From contig NZ_BMNC01000003.1 of NCBI RefSeq assembly GCF_014646255.1, forward strand, positions 248,001 to 312,000: a DNA stretch of 64,000 nucleotides, given 5' to 3'. This document shows, piece by piece, positions 15,669-24,039 of this stretch. The notes under the pieces were generated by a model that saw nothing but the letters and a program-made list of their open reading frames with translations, was not told the origin of the DNA and searched no databases. The number at the start of each line of letters is the position of its first letter. The stretch's first letter is position 1. Both the position numbers and the translations under genes were made by a program. The DNA comes from Lentzea pudingi. GTDB lineage: Bacteria; Actinomycetota; Actinomycetes; Mycobacteriales; Pseudonocardiaceae.

Positions 15669-15980
15669 TCAGCGAAGGCCGGATCGCGGTGTGGGCGCCA
15701 GCCGGATCGTGGACTCCGACCTGCCCACCATGGCCGACACGGTGTCGGCGACGGTTCCGCACCGGGGATGACCGTGGACGGCCTCCAGGACGCGTTCGCG
15801 GTCGGCGTCGTCCTCGAAGCGCCGGATCCAGACGAAGGCGTCCTCGCCGGGCACGGTGAACGAACCGACCACGGTCATGCCCCCTTCCTGGTGCAGCGGG
15901 ATGACGGTCTCGTCCATGTAGAGCGCCAGCTCGGGGCCGAGGCCGGCCCGTGCGTGTTCGGTGCGGATCTCGTAGAACAT
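15669..15980 (-). CDS. NIPSNAP family protein
   Basis: 103 residues with a ferredoxin-like alpha-beta fold: FYEIRTEHARAGLGPEL at the start and the GEDAFVWIRRFEDDADRE segment near 45-63, both typical of NIPSNAP domains. Members are small, cytoplasmic and often sit in catabolic operons without a proven reaction. Start is supported by GAGGAGGAA 5 nt upstream. It is the last gene of the four-gene LysR-linked operon, 19 bp after the SnoaL-like gene. Confidence 0.8.
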   Translation of the reverse strand: MFYEIRTEHARAGLGPELALYMDETVIPLHQEGGMTVVGSFTVPGEDAFVWIRRFEDDADRERVLEAVHGHPRCGTVADTVSAMVGRSESTIRLAPTPRSGLR

Positions 15981-15999
15981 CGAGTTTCCTCCTCGGCGG

Positions 16000-16476
16000 T
16001 CAGGACGTGCGTGCGGCGGCGAGCGCGTAGACGGCCGGGGACCCTTCCCACGGGCAGGTGCGCTGCACGGCCCAGCGGGTGATCAGCCAGCGTCCGCCGG
16101 TCCGGCTCAGCCCGAGCCGCCAGTACCCCCGCATCGTGCAGTGGTCGACGACGCCGGGATCCGCGAGGACGTGGTGGTAGGCGACCACGTGCACGCGGCA
16201 CTCGGCCTCGTCGCCCGACACGCGCAGCTCCAGGTTCGAGGTGGCGTGGTGGGTGCTGTCGAAGCCGTCGAGGGTGGTGCTCGCCAACGCGGTCAGGTCG
16301 GCGGCCGTCATCGTCGCCGGTGGCCTGCCGAAGTGGTGGGTCGACAGGTCCAGCAGCACCTCGTCGGCGAACAACCGCCGCAGGGCGGTCCAGTCCTGGT
16401 CGTCCTGGGCGTGGGCGAGGCCGGTGACGACGTCGGTGATCGCCGCTCGGTCGGTCAGTTCTTCGAGTGTGCTCAC
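16000..16476 (-). CDS. SnoaL-like (NTF2-fold) protein
   Basis: 158 residues from a GTG that overlaps the stop of the hydrolase gene (GTGA). It has the cone-shaped NTF2 fold signature of SnoaL_4 proteins: TLEELTDRAAITDVVTGLAHAQDDQDW at the start, LRRLFADEVLLDLS, then HATSNLELRVSGDEAECRVHVVAYH and a C-terminal GYWRLGLSRTGGRWLI. The fold is shared by small cyclases, isomerases and dioxygenase beta subunits. In this operon it may handle a product of the monooxygenase or hydrolase; the reaction is unknown. Confidence 0.82.
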   Translation of the reverse strand: MSTLEELTDRAAITDVVTGLAHAQDDQDWTALRRLFADEVLLDLSTHHFGRPPATMTAADLTALASTTLDGFDSTHHATSNLELRVSGDEAECRVHVVAYHHVLADPGVVDHCTMRGYWRLGLSRTGGRWLITRWAVQRTCPWEGSPAVYALAAARTS

Positions 16477-18299
16477 GTGTGCGCCTCCTCGCGGTCGATC
16501 AGCGGCAGCACCAGCCGGCTCGGGTGCGCGGGTCCGTGGTGGACCCGGTTGACCGCGACCACCGGGTCGTCGGTGGCGATGGTCCCGCCGGTGTTGGTGT
16601 TGCGGTCGTAGCGGGGGAAGTTGCTGCTGGAGACCTCGAGCCGGATGCGGTGCCCCGGCAGGAAGACGTTCGAGGTGACTCCCATGTCGACGGTCAGCTC
16701 GCACGCGGTGCCGGGCTCCAGGAACGCCGGTTCGGTGAGCGAGTCGCGGTAGCGGGCGCGCTGGATGCCCTCGCACAGCAGGATCGCCCTGCCGTCGGGG
16801 TGGACGTCGACGAGCTTGCCGGTGAAGTCGGTGTCCGGGGCGGAGGAGGAGGCGTGCAGCACGAGGGTGACGTGTCCGGTCACCTCGACCGGGGCGTCGA
16901 GGACGGCGGTGGTGAAGCACAACACGTCGTCCCGCGTCTCGACCGCCGCCTGATCGGCCGGGCCGGGGTAGCCGGTCAGCACGGTGCCGCCGAGAGTCGG
17001 CACCGGGCGGCGCGGGTCGTAGAGGAAGGTGTCCGCGGCCTCCGCCGGTGCGGTGTCGCGCGTGAGGACCCCGTCGCCCGCGACCGTGTTGGCGCGGCCG
17101 TCTCCGCCGAGGAACAGGTCGGTGTAGCGGGTGTCCGGCAAGGGCCAGTCTTCCTCGTCACGCCACCGGTCGATGCCCATGACGAAGATCCGGACGCGGT
17201 GGGGGTCGCCGGGCACGTCGGTCTGGTCGCGCGCCTGGTGGTTGCCGGGCACGTCGGTCCGGCCGCGCGCCTGGTGGTCGCCGGGCACGTCGGTCTGGTC
17301 GCGCGCCTGGTGGTCGCCGGGCACCTCGGTCCGGCCGCGCACCCAGTGGTCGAAGAAGCGCAGGTGCTCGCCGGTGACGTCGGTGGCCTTGATGCTGCCC
17401 GCGAGTCCGAAGGACCGGTCCGGGAACGTGCCCAGGTCCATGCCGTCCGGATGGGCCCACGGCCCGATGACGAGCCGCTGACCGTCCCTCGCAGCCGCGC
17501 TGCCGCCGTGGTCGCGCATCGCCCGGTACGACCGCACGGTCTCGCCGATGAACACGTCGTACCAGCCACCGATCTGGAGCGCCGGAACCGCGATGGCGGC
17601 GCGGCGGTCGAGGGCGGCGACCTCCTGCCAGAACGCGTCGCGTTCGGGATGGCCGAGCACCTCACCGAACCACGGCAAGGAGCGCGTCACGGCGTCCCGC
17701 GCGGCGAACGGATCGTCCAAACCGGACAGCAACGCCGCCACCTCGGCCGGGTCACCCTCGCCGTCGTCGAGGTCCCGCCGCAGGTTCCGCAGAGCCGACA
17801 GAGTGCTCCACGTGACCACGGTGTCCTGGGACAGCGCCCCACCGGGCGAGTACCACGGTGCGCGGTACAGGTCGGCGGAGCTCATCACGGGCGCGATCGC
17901 CCGCAGTGCACGCGGTGCGTCCACGGCCGCGAGCCACTGCGTGAAGCCCATGTACGACCCGCCCCACATGCCGATTCCGCCGTCACACCAAGGCTGTTCG
18001 CTCAGCCACGCCAGGGTGTCCGTGCCGTCCCGAGCCTCGTGGGTACCCGGTACGAACGTCCCGGGCGATCGAGAGGTACCGCGCACGTCCTGCGCCACGA
18101 CCGCGTAACCGGCCTCCACGAAGGCGAACACGTCCGGCAGCTTCGGGTTGCCGAACGTCCCGGCGTCGTCCTTGCCGTACGGGGTGCGGAGCAGCAGCAC
18201 GGGGAACGGCCCGGGGCCCTCCGGTCGCCACACGTTGGTGGCCAACGTGATGCCGTCCCGCATGGGCACGGCCACGTCGACGTCCACGACGAAACTCAT
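16473..18299 (-). CDS. CocE/NonD family alpha/beta-hydrolase
   Basis: 608 residues. The N-terminal X-Pro dipeptidyl-peptidase-like hydrolase domain (about 1-330) has PMRDGITLATNVWRP, the nucleophile elbow GMWGGSYMGFTQW (Ser near 114) and the catalytic His region IGPWAHPDG. A C-terminal jelly-roll (about 375-605) has TDFTGKLVDVHPDGRA and SSSNFPRYDRNTNTGG. Known members hydrolyse acyl esters (cocaine esterase) or glutaryl-7-ACA. No signal peptide, so probably cytoplasmic. Between the two domains sits an unusual four-copy 12-residue repeat encoded at 17205-17348. ATGA overlap with the upstream monooxygenase gene and GTGA overlap with the downstream gene. Confidence 0.88.
   Translation of the reverse strand: MSFVVDVDVAVPMRDGITLATNVWRPEGPGPFPVLLLRTPYGKDDAGTFGNPKLPDVFAFVEAGYAVVAQDVRGTSRSPGTFVPGTHEARDGTDTLAWLSEQPWCDGGIGMWGGSYMGFTQWLAAVDAPRALRAIAPVMSSADLYRAPWYSPGGALSQDTVVTWSTLSALRNLRRDLDDGEGDPAEVAALLSGLDDPFAARDAVTRSLPWFGEVLGHPERDAFWQEVAALDRRAAIAVPALQIGGWYDVFIGETVRSYRAMRDHGGSAAARDGQRLVIGPWAHPDGMDLGTFPDRSFGLAGSIKATDVTGEHLRFFDHWVRGRTEVPGDHQARDQTDVPGDHQARGRTDVPGNHQARDQTDVPGDPHRVRIFVMGIDRWRDEEDWPLPDTRYTDLFLGGDGRANTVAGDGVLTRDTAPAEAADTFLYDPRRPVPTLGGTVLTGYPGPADQAAVETRDDVLCFTTAVLDAPVEVTGHVTLVLHASSSAPDTDFTGKLVDVHPDGRAILLCEGIQRARYRDSLTEPAFLEPGTACELTVDMGVTSNVFLPGHRIRLEVSSSNFPRYDRNTNTGGTIATDDPVVAVNRVHHGPAHPSRLVLPLIDREEAHT
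17205..17348. repeat. Four 36-bp tandem repeats inside the CocE-like gene
   Basis: Units at 17205-17240, 17241-17276, 17277-17312 and 17313-17348. The first three differ at only a few bases; the fourth is more diverged. In the protein they give GDHQARDQTDVP-type repeats at the junction between the hydrolase and jelly-roll domains, a place where relatives have a short loop. 36 bp keeps the frame, so the copy number can change without breaking the gene. Confidence 0.9.
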
Positions 18300-19408
18300 G
18301 CCCGCACCTGGTCCCGCTGCGGCGTGAGCATCCAGTGGCTGAACGCGGCGTAGTTCCGGGCGAACTCCCTCGGCGTGGGGGAGTGCTCGACCGCCGCGGA
18401 CAGTTCCGCGACGCGCACGTACCGCGGGATCCGGTCTGCCTGATACGTCTGCAGCGCGGCGGGCACGTCGCTCGCAGGACCGAGCAGGTGGCCGAGCAGG
18501 GCGGCGTCCTCGATGCCCAGCGTGGCACCGGCGGTGATGTGCGGCGACATCGCGTGCGCCGCGTCCCCGGCCAGTGCGACGCGGGCGGAGACCCAGTGCG
18601 GCAACGGGGGTACGAGCATGATCTGGTTGTGCAGGATGAGCTCCTCCGGTGTCGCCGCGATCAGCCGCGCGAGCACTCCGTCCGCGTCTTCCTCCAGGTG
18701 GCGGGCGCGTTCCAGCGCCTGCTCCCCGCGCGTGCCGGTCAGCGGTGGTGACTTGAACTGGTTCACCAGCCAGTACACGCTGCCGTCGTGGGTGCGCACA
18801 TAACCGCCGCGGCACCCGTTGGTGCCCAGGATCAGGCGGTTGCCGCGCACCTCGAGGCCGTCGGCCGGGATGACCGCGCGCCACACCTGGTGGCCGGCGT
18901 GTTCCTGTGCCGGGGTGCCCGGTACGAGTTGTGCGCGCACCGCCGAGTACGCCCCGTCCGCCCCGACGAGCAGGTCGGCTTGCTCGCTGCTGCCGTCGGT
19001 CAACCGGACGGTGACGCTGTCCGCGTGTTCCACGTACGCGCCGAAGCCGGTGTCGAGGCGGATGTTCTCGCGACCCGCGGCGTCGGCGAGCAGGTCGAGC
19101 AGTTCGGCGCGGTGGACCAGGAGGTATTGGTGGTCCTCGACGCCGAACTCGGGACTCCGGAGCAACGTCCCGGCTGGGTCGTGAAAGTACATCTCGCTGG
19201 GTTTGCCGATGGCGCGCACCTGGTCGCCGATGCCGAGTTCGTCGAACACCGCCAGCGCGTTCGCCCAGAGTCCCAGCCCGGCTCCGGCCGCGCGGATCTC
19301 CGGTGCCTGCTCGCAGATCACCACGTCGAGCCCCGCTCGGCGCAGGGCGAGGCCTGTCGTCAGGCCCACGATTCCAGCACCGACCACCACAGCCCGGGTC
19401 ACAGTCAT
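18296..19408 (-). CDS. FAD-dependent aromatic-type monooxygenase
   Basis: 370 residues from the ATG at 19408, 8 nt after TTGGAGGA; an in-frame ATG at 19459 adds an unconserved tail. FAD motif VVVGAGIVGLTTGLALRRAGLDVVICE (residues 6-32), the second motif DLLVGADGAYSAVRAQL and the third VALAGDAAHAMSPHITAGATLGIEDA define the salicylate-hydroxylase-like class. It probably hydroxylates an aromatic or polyketide-like ring with NAD(P)H and O2. First gene of the operon, divergent from a LysR regulator with a LysR box between. Confidence 0.88.
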   Translation of the reverse strand: MTVTRAVVVGAGIVGLTTGLALRRAGLDVVICEQAPEIRAAGAGLGLWANALAVFDELGIGDQVRAIGKPSEMYFHDPAGTLLRSPEFGVEDHQYLLVHRAELLDLLADAAGRENIRLDTGFGAYVEHADSVTVRLTDGSSEQADLLVGADGAYSAVRAQLVPGTPAQEHAGHQVWRAVIPADGLEVRGNRLILGTNGCRGGYVRTHDGSVYWLVNQFKSPPLTGTRGEQALERARHLEEDADGVLARLIAATPEELILHNQIMLVPPLPHWVSARVALAGDAAHAMSPHITAGATLGIEDAALLGHLLGPASDVPAALQTYQADRIPRYVRVAELSAAVEHSPTPREFARNYAAFSHWMLTPQRDQVRA

Positions 19409-19466
19409 GTCCTTGTCCTCCAACGATTTCTTCTCCATCTCGACAGTAGGAGCGAGCACCGATTAA

Positions 19467-19491
19467 CTCCAGTGCAACTCTGGTACTGGAG
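19467..19491. promoter_or_regulatory. LysR-type operator (T-N11-A)
   Basis: Inverted repeat CTCCAGT (19467-19473), 11-nt spacer, ACTGGAG (19485-19491), in the 107-bp gap between the divergent monooxygenase and LysR genes. This is exactly the T-N11-A arrangement bound by LysR regulators. Likely controls both directions. Confidence 0.75.
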
Positions 19492-19515
19492 CGTTGCGGA
19501 TGTGATAATCCGCAG

Positions 19516-20421
19516 GTGGACTACATCGATCTGAACCTGATCGAGGCGCTGGACGCGCTGCTCGCGGAGAACAGCGTCACCAAGGCCGCCGCCCGGTTGC
19601 ACACCTCGGCCCCCGCCATGAGCCGGGCGCTGGCCAGGTTGCGGCGGGCGTTCGACGACCCGTTGCTCGTGCGGGCAGGGCGTGATCTCGTGCCCACCCC
19701 GCGAGCTCTGGAACTGCGGGGCGAGGTGCACGCGATCGCGTCGCGGGCGCGGGCGTTGTTCGCGCCGTCCACGACGGCCGATCCGCGGACCGCCGTGCGC
19801 GTGTTCGACCTGCAGGTCACCGACATGCTGTCCACGACGTTCATCCCCTCGCTCATCGACGACCTGAGGGAGCAGGCGCCCGGCATCTCGCTGCGCCTGC
19901 GGCCGGAGACCCTGGAGGACGTCCCCGCGCTGCGGGAAGGCCTCGTAGACCTGGAGATCGGCAACATCCGCACCGGCGACTCGGAGATCCACTCGGAGGC
20001 GCTCGTCACCGAGACGCTGATCGGCGCTGTGCGGCGGGCACACCCGCTGGCCAAGGCGAAGACCGTTACACCGCAACGGTTCGCCGACGCCGATCACATC
20101 GTCGTGTCACGGCGTGGCCGGGCCGAGGGCCCGATCGACGAGCAGCTGGCGGAGCTGGGCCTGAGCAGGCGGGTGGCGGCGGTGGTGCCCACGTTCGCGA
20201 GCGCGCTCTTCATCGCCTCCGAGACCGACGTCGTCTGCGTCGCCCCGGCCAGGCTGGCACGGCGGATGCTGGACTCGCTGGGGCTGCGCACGTTCCCGAT
20301 CCCGGTGGCACTGCCGTCCGTGACGGCCGGCATGGCGTGGCACCCGCGCAACCACCACGACCGCACGCACCAACTCCTGCGGGAGCGCGCCCGTCACATC
20401 ATGGCCGAGGCTGCTCGGTGA
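19516..20421 (+). CDS. LysR family transcriptional regulator
   Basis: 301 residues. Winged helix-turn-helix at 1-62 (LIEALDALLAENSVTKAAARLHTSAPAMSRALARLR), then a periplasmic-binding-like effector domain from about 90, with TLEDVPALREGLVDLEIGN and PTFASALFIASETDVVCVAP. The GTG start follows CGCAG; it is a NodD/LysR-like length. Divergent from the monooxygenase operon and probably its activator. Its 3' end overlaps the convergent DedA gene by 23 bp. Confidence 0.9.
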   Translation: MDYIDLNLIEALDALLAENSVTKAAARLHTSAPAMSRALARLRRAFDDPLLVRAGRDLVPTPRALELRGEVHAIASRARALFAPSTTADPRTAVRVFDLQVTDMLSTTFIPSLIDDLREQAPGISLRLRPETLEDVPALREGLVDLEIGNIRTGDSEIHSEALVTETLIGAVRRAHPLAKAKTVTPQRFADADHIVVSRRGRAEGPIDEQLAELGLSRRVAAVVPTFASALFIASETDVVCVAPARLARRMLDSLGLRTFPIPVALPSVTAGMAWHPRNHHDRTHQLLRERARHIMAEAAR

Positions 20422-21019
20422 CCGCGTTCCGGCGGTGGCGCAGGCGCCGCACGACCTCGATGAATCCCGTGACGACGAGCGCGAGCCCGACGCCGACGGC
20501 GATCGCGAGCAGGGTGTTCTCCTGGAACAGGACGCCGCCGAGGTAGCCGGTGAGCGCGGTGTAGGCGCTCCAGGACGCGGTGGCGAACGCGACGAACAGC
20601 GCGTACTTGCGCAGGGGGAAGCCGACGAGCCCGGTGGACAGGGTGGCCAGGTACCGCCCGACCGGGATGAACCGCGTCGTCACCAGGATGAAGCCGCCGC
20701 GGGCGTCGAGCTCGCGGGCGAACCAGTCGTGCGCCGCGCGGCGTTTGCTGCCGGGCGGCAGCCGCTCGAGCAGACGCCTGTCGAACAACCGGCCTGCCGT
20801 GTACGGGACCATGTCGCCGAGGAACGCGCCGAGCGTGGTGGCGGCGATGACGAGCACGATGTCGGTCTGCCCGCTCGCGGCGTAGACGCCCGCGACGATC
20901 ACGACGGGCTCGCTCGGGATCAGGGGCAGGAACGAGTCCAGGAAGGACACCGCCGCCAGCACGGCGTAGAGCCAGGGTGAGGAGATGAGCGATTCGGCGA
21001 GCCGCAGCCAGTCGATCAC
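20399..21019 (-). CDS. DedA family (VTT domain) membrane protein
   Basis: 206 residues from the GTG at 21019, which overlaps the stop of the ferredoxin-reductase gene and follows AAAGGA. Several membrane segments are visible (LYAVLAAVSFLDSFLPLIPSEPVVIVAG, VIAATTLGAFLGDMVPYTAGR, and AIAVGVGLALVVTGFIEVV near the end). The re-entrant-loop motif FLPLIPSEP and the RFIPVGRYLATLSTG segment are diagnostic of DedA/SNARE-associated proteins, which are linked to lipid carrier flipping and membrane homeostasis. The reason for its coupling to the redox genes is unclear. Confidence 0.88.
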   Translation of the reverse strand: MIDWLRLAESLISSPWLYAVLAAVSFLDSFLPLIPSEPVVIVAGVYAASGQTDIVLVIAATTLGAFLGDMVPYTAGRLFDRRLLERLPPGSKRRAAHDWFARELDARGGFILVTTRFIPVGRYLATLSTGLVGFPLRKYALFVAFATASWSAYTALTGYLGGVLFQENTLLAIAVGVGLALVVTGFIEVVRRLRHRRNAVTEQPRP

Positions 21020-21921
21020 GAGGAGTCCTTTCGGAAGTGGTGGTGCGGCCCGACGACGATCTGCGGTGACGCGGCCCGCGACACGCAGGCGAGAACGGAG
21101 TCGTGCTCCGCCTCGCCGTCGAGCACCGCGAGACGGCAGGTGCCGCAGACTCCGGCCTCGCAGGACGACTCGACGGGGACACCGCCGCGGCGCAGGGCGT
21201 CGAGCAGCGAGAGATGAGCGGGAACCTCGACCCGGAGGCCGGTGGGAGCCCAGACGGCCGTGAACGGCGAGAAGCCGCCGGATTCGGTCGTGAACTGCTC
21301 CGTGTGGATCCGGCTTGCGCGCCAATGAGCGGTGAGCGTGCGGACGGTGTGCATGAGCGGAGCGGGGCCACAGCAGTAGACCCGGACGTCGTCGTCCGGA
21401 TCGGCCAGGTGAGGCCACAGGTCGAGCAGACCACCGTCGCTGTGATGCACTGAGCCTGGGAACTCCTGCAGGAATGGGGTCTCTTCGGCCGACTGCGTCA
21501 GGTACAGCAGCCGCACACCGGTGTGGCCCTGGACGCGCAACCGGTGCACCATCGCCCGGATCGGCGTGATGCCGATGCCGCCCGCGATGAACAGGTACTT
21601 CGGCGACGGCAGCAGGGGAAACCTGTTGGCCGGCTTCGACACCAGCAGTTCGGTGCCCACCTGCACCTCGTCGTGCATGCTTGCGGAACCACCCCGGCCG
21701 TCGCTCTGGCGCCGCACGCACACGACGTACTCCCGCGTGCCCGGATCGACGAGGCTGTAGGCGCGCTTGTGCCCGGCGGGCGTGCTGATCACGACGTGCG
21801 CGCCGGGTTCGTGGTCCGGTAGCGCGGCTCCCCAGGGGTCTCTCAGCACGAAACGGCGGACCGTCGGCGTGAGGTCGGTCGTCTCGCTGACCCGCAGGCG
21901 CAGCTCAGACAACGACCTCAC
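21016..21921 (-). CDS. PDR/VanB-type ferredoxin oxidoreductase
   Basis: 301 residues. FMN/flavin-binding barrel (1-100, HKRAYSLVDPG), NAD-binding domain (105-215, LFIAGGIGITPIRAMVHRL and VYCCGPAPLMHTV) and a C-terminal plant-type 2Fe-2S domain (225-300) with ligands in SSCEAGVCGTC and the fourth Cys in LACVSRA. Such reductases feed electrons to an oxygenase or another redox partner. The upstream MOSC gene overlaps its start (GTG at 21921) by 17 bp, so a two-protein redox pair is likely. Confidence 0.88.
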   Translation of the reverse strand: MRSLSELRLRVSETTDLTPTVRRFVLRDPWGAALPDHEPGAHVVISTPAGHKRAYSLVDPGTREYVVCVRRQSDGRGGSASMHDEVQVGTELLVSKPANRFPLLPSPKYLFIAGGIGITPIRAMVHRLRVQGHTGVRLLYLTQSAEETPFLQEFPGSVHHSDGGLLDLWPHLADPDDDVRVYCCGPAPLMHTVRTLTAHWRASRIHTEQFTTESGGFSPFTAVWAPTGLRVEVPAHLSLLDALRRGGVPVESSCEAGVCGTCRLAVLDGEAEHDSVLACVSRAASPQIVVGPHHHFRKDSS

Positions 21922-22687
21922 CGCCCGTCCGCACGACTCCGGCGGTCAGGACCTCCAGGTAGATCCCCATGAACTGGTGCCCGTAGGTCCGCTGGAGCAG
22001 GCTCACCACCGGCAGGTCGCGCCTGCCCGTTCCGGGACCGACCTCGGTCGCGGCACAACGCCTGGTCTGCCGCACGGCCCGGACGCGCACGCCGTCGAGG
22101 CCGAACTCCTCACCGATCAGGTCCACTTCGGACCACGCGGGCAGGCCGTCCACGAGAACGTTGGCGCGAAACCGTTTTGGATCGACCGTGGCACCCGTCC
22201 GCGACTCCAGGTCGCGGACCGACGACAGGTTGATCATCGAGATCCAGTTCATCGGCCGGTCGCCGGCGGCGGTCGCGTCGGTGAAGCGCCGGCCCGGTTC
22301 CCGCGCGAGCACCGGCACCATCCCCGCCGGCAGGTCCAGCAGGCGGGCGAAGAACCGCATCGCCTCGCCGACGCCCTCGTCCGTACCCAGATCGGCTTTC
22401 AGCACCTCGTGTCCGGCCACTCTCGCGACGAGGACTTCCGTCCCGGCGTCGAAACGAGCGTCCACACCGGAGAGTCGATGATCCGAGACGAGGGCGAAGA
22501 ACTCCTGTTTCGGCAGTCCCTCCCGCGTCCCGGCGTGGTACCGGCCGTCCGGCCGGGCCAGTGCGAACACCCGGTCGTGGGGAATCCCTTCACCCGGCCG
22601 GAGTGCCACCTGGGCCAGTGGCTGTGCGCTGAGCCCCTTCACGGGATGGACGAACAGTTCCCGCACCCTGCCCCCGCTCGTCACCAC
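21905..22687 (-). CDS. MOSC domain protein, YcbX/mARC-like
   Basis: 260 residues. N-terminal MOSC_N beta-barrel (VRELFVHPVKGLSAQPLAQVALRPGEGIPHDR) and C-terminal MOSC domain with PKRFRANVLVDGLPAWSEVDLIGEEF and the conserved cysteine in RQTRRCAATEVGPGTGRRD, the molybdenum-ligand position in mARC and YcbX. Those enzymes reduce N-hydroxylated compounds. E. coli YcbX carries its own 2Fe-2S domain; here that domain lies on the adjacent reductase. First gene of the MOSC - reductase - DedA operon. Confidence 0.85.
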   Translation of the reverse strand: MVTSGGRVRELFVHPVKGLSAQPLAQVALRPGEGIPHDRVFALARPDGRYHAGTREGLPKQEFFALVSDHRLSGVDARFDAGTEVLVARVAGHEVLKADLGTDEGVGEAMRFFARLLDLPAGMVPVLAREPGRRFTDATAAGDRPMNWISMINLSSVRDLESRTGATVDPKRFRANVLVDGLPAWSEVDLIGEEFGLDGVRVRAVRQTRRCAATEVGPGTGRRDLPVVSLLQRTYGHQFMGIYLEVLTAGVVRTGGEVVV

Positions 22688-22854
22688 GGAGGCAGGGTCT
22701 TGCGCGTGAATGTGTGGTGGTACAAGGGAATCTCGCTTTACTGTCGCCGTTCGGAATTGGCGATCGCCGTGAGCTCCCTTTCGAACCTAGGCAGGGTTCG
22801 GCGTGACGACAAGTGCGTTCTCGGCAAGGGACAGTTCACCCTCGCGCAATCGGG

Positions 22855-24000
22855 TCACGGACACACGTTCGAGGTGCTGTTGTTCAACGTGAGGTTGCGG
22901 AACGTCGTGTTGGTGCCACAAGGGTTCTCGCGCACCCCCGAGTTGGTGACCGTCAGGTTCTGCACGGTGATGTCGCGGTTGTTCGGGAACTCCGAGCGCG
23001 CCGCCAGCCGGATCTCACCACCACCGTTCACCGTGCCGCTCTGCGTCGCGAGTGTGACGTTGGTGCAGTTCTCGATCAGCACCGCGTTGTTTCCGGTGTT
23101 CGCGAGGTCGAGGCGGTCGATGGTCAGTCCGCCGCTCTCCGACACGCAGAAGACACCCCGGCCGCCGCCACGAGCCCGCACCGTGCCGACTCGGACGTTC
23201 GTGGGATAGCTGCTGCCGATGCGCCCGTTGCGGTTGGCGGTGCGGAAGGCCGCGTACCCGGTGCCCGCGCCCGCGTTCTCCGCGTCCACCGTGCCGACGG
23301 TGGCGTTGATCGTGTCGTTGAGCAGCAGCCCGGACTCGCCGACGTTGCGGGCGGTCACGGTGCCGACCGTGAGGCCGTCCACGCCGTAGGTCTCGACGGC
23401 GTGACTGCTCGCGCCGGACACGAACGCGTTGTCGATCCGGATGTTCCGGCTGCGCACGCTGGTGTTGCCGCGGTTGTCGATGCGCACGCCCAGACCACCG
23501 GACAGCCGCATGTCGATCTGACCGAGCACGGCGTTGTCGACGTTGCGCAGGAAGATGCCGTACAGCGGGCGGCCGGTGACGCTGAGGTAGCGCACCTCGA
23601 CGTCACGGGTGCCCCGGGAGTAGATCGGGGCCTGGTCGCCGGAACCGGTGCCGGTGACGTCGATCGTGCCGCAGACGTCGATGCCGGTGTAGCTGGGCAA
23701 CGAGATCCGGGACCCCGCGCTCACCGTCCCGCTGCCGCGCACCAGGACCCACTGCTTGGACGTGCGGCCCGCGGTGAGGCTGTCCAGGGCGGCCTGGACG
23801 GCGGACCGCATGTCGGTGCCCGTGTAGACGGTCCGGCTGCCGTTGCGCGAGGTCCACGTGCTGCCGTTCAGCACCGCCTCGGCGTTGAACGTCCGGTCAC
23901 CGCACGCCAAGATCTGCGGCGCCGCAGTCGCGGGTGCGAGACCGCCGAGCACGGCCGCTGCCGTCACGGCCGCGCTGACGCGCCACCTGGTTGGGAACAT
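22855..24000 (-). CDS. Secreted right-handed beta-helix protein
   Basis: 381 residues with a Sec signal peptide (about 1-27, cleavage after ATAA). From about 100 on it shows beta-helix coils with repeated valine-rich turns and Asn ladders (VEVRYLSVTGRPLYGIFLRNVDNAVLGQIDM; NIRIDNAFVSGASSHAVETYGVDGLTVGTV). The fold is that of pectate lyases, polygalacturonases and related enzymes, but I cannot identify a specific family or catalytic residues. Cysteines at the two ends may form disulfides. Last gene of the arabinan/rhamnogalacturonan run, so a pectin side-chain or backbone activity is likely. Confidence 0.72.
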   Translation of the reverse strand: MFPTRWRVSAAVTAAAVLGGLAPATAAPQILACGDRTFNAEAVLNGSTWTSRNGSRTVYTGTDMRSAVQAALDSLTAGRTSKQWVLVRGSGTVSAGSRISLPSYTGIDVCGTIDVTGTGSGDQAPIYSRGTRDVEVRYLSVTGRPLYGIFLRNVDNAVLGQIDMRLSGGLGVRIDNRGNTSVRSRNIRIDNAFVSGASSHAVETYGVDGLTVGTVTARNVGESGLLLNDTINATVGTVDAENAGAGTGYAAFRTANRNGRIGSSYPTNVRVGTVRARGGGRGVFCVSESGGLTIDRLDLANTGNNAVLIENCTNVTLATQSGTVNGGGEIRLAARSEFPNNRDITVQNLTVTNSGVRENPCGTNTTFRNLTLNNSTSNVCP

Positions 24001-24039
24001 GCGAGATCTCCTCTTCGGTGTGTGCGGCGGCGGGCCGTC

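Noticed and set aside
22782..22800. CGAACC-N7-GGTTCG hairpin as a tRNA T-arm or terminator
   Set aside because: No acceptor, D- or anticodon stem can be built around it, and the stem is only 6 bp with no U-tract.
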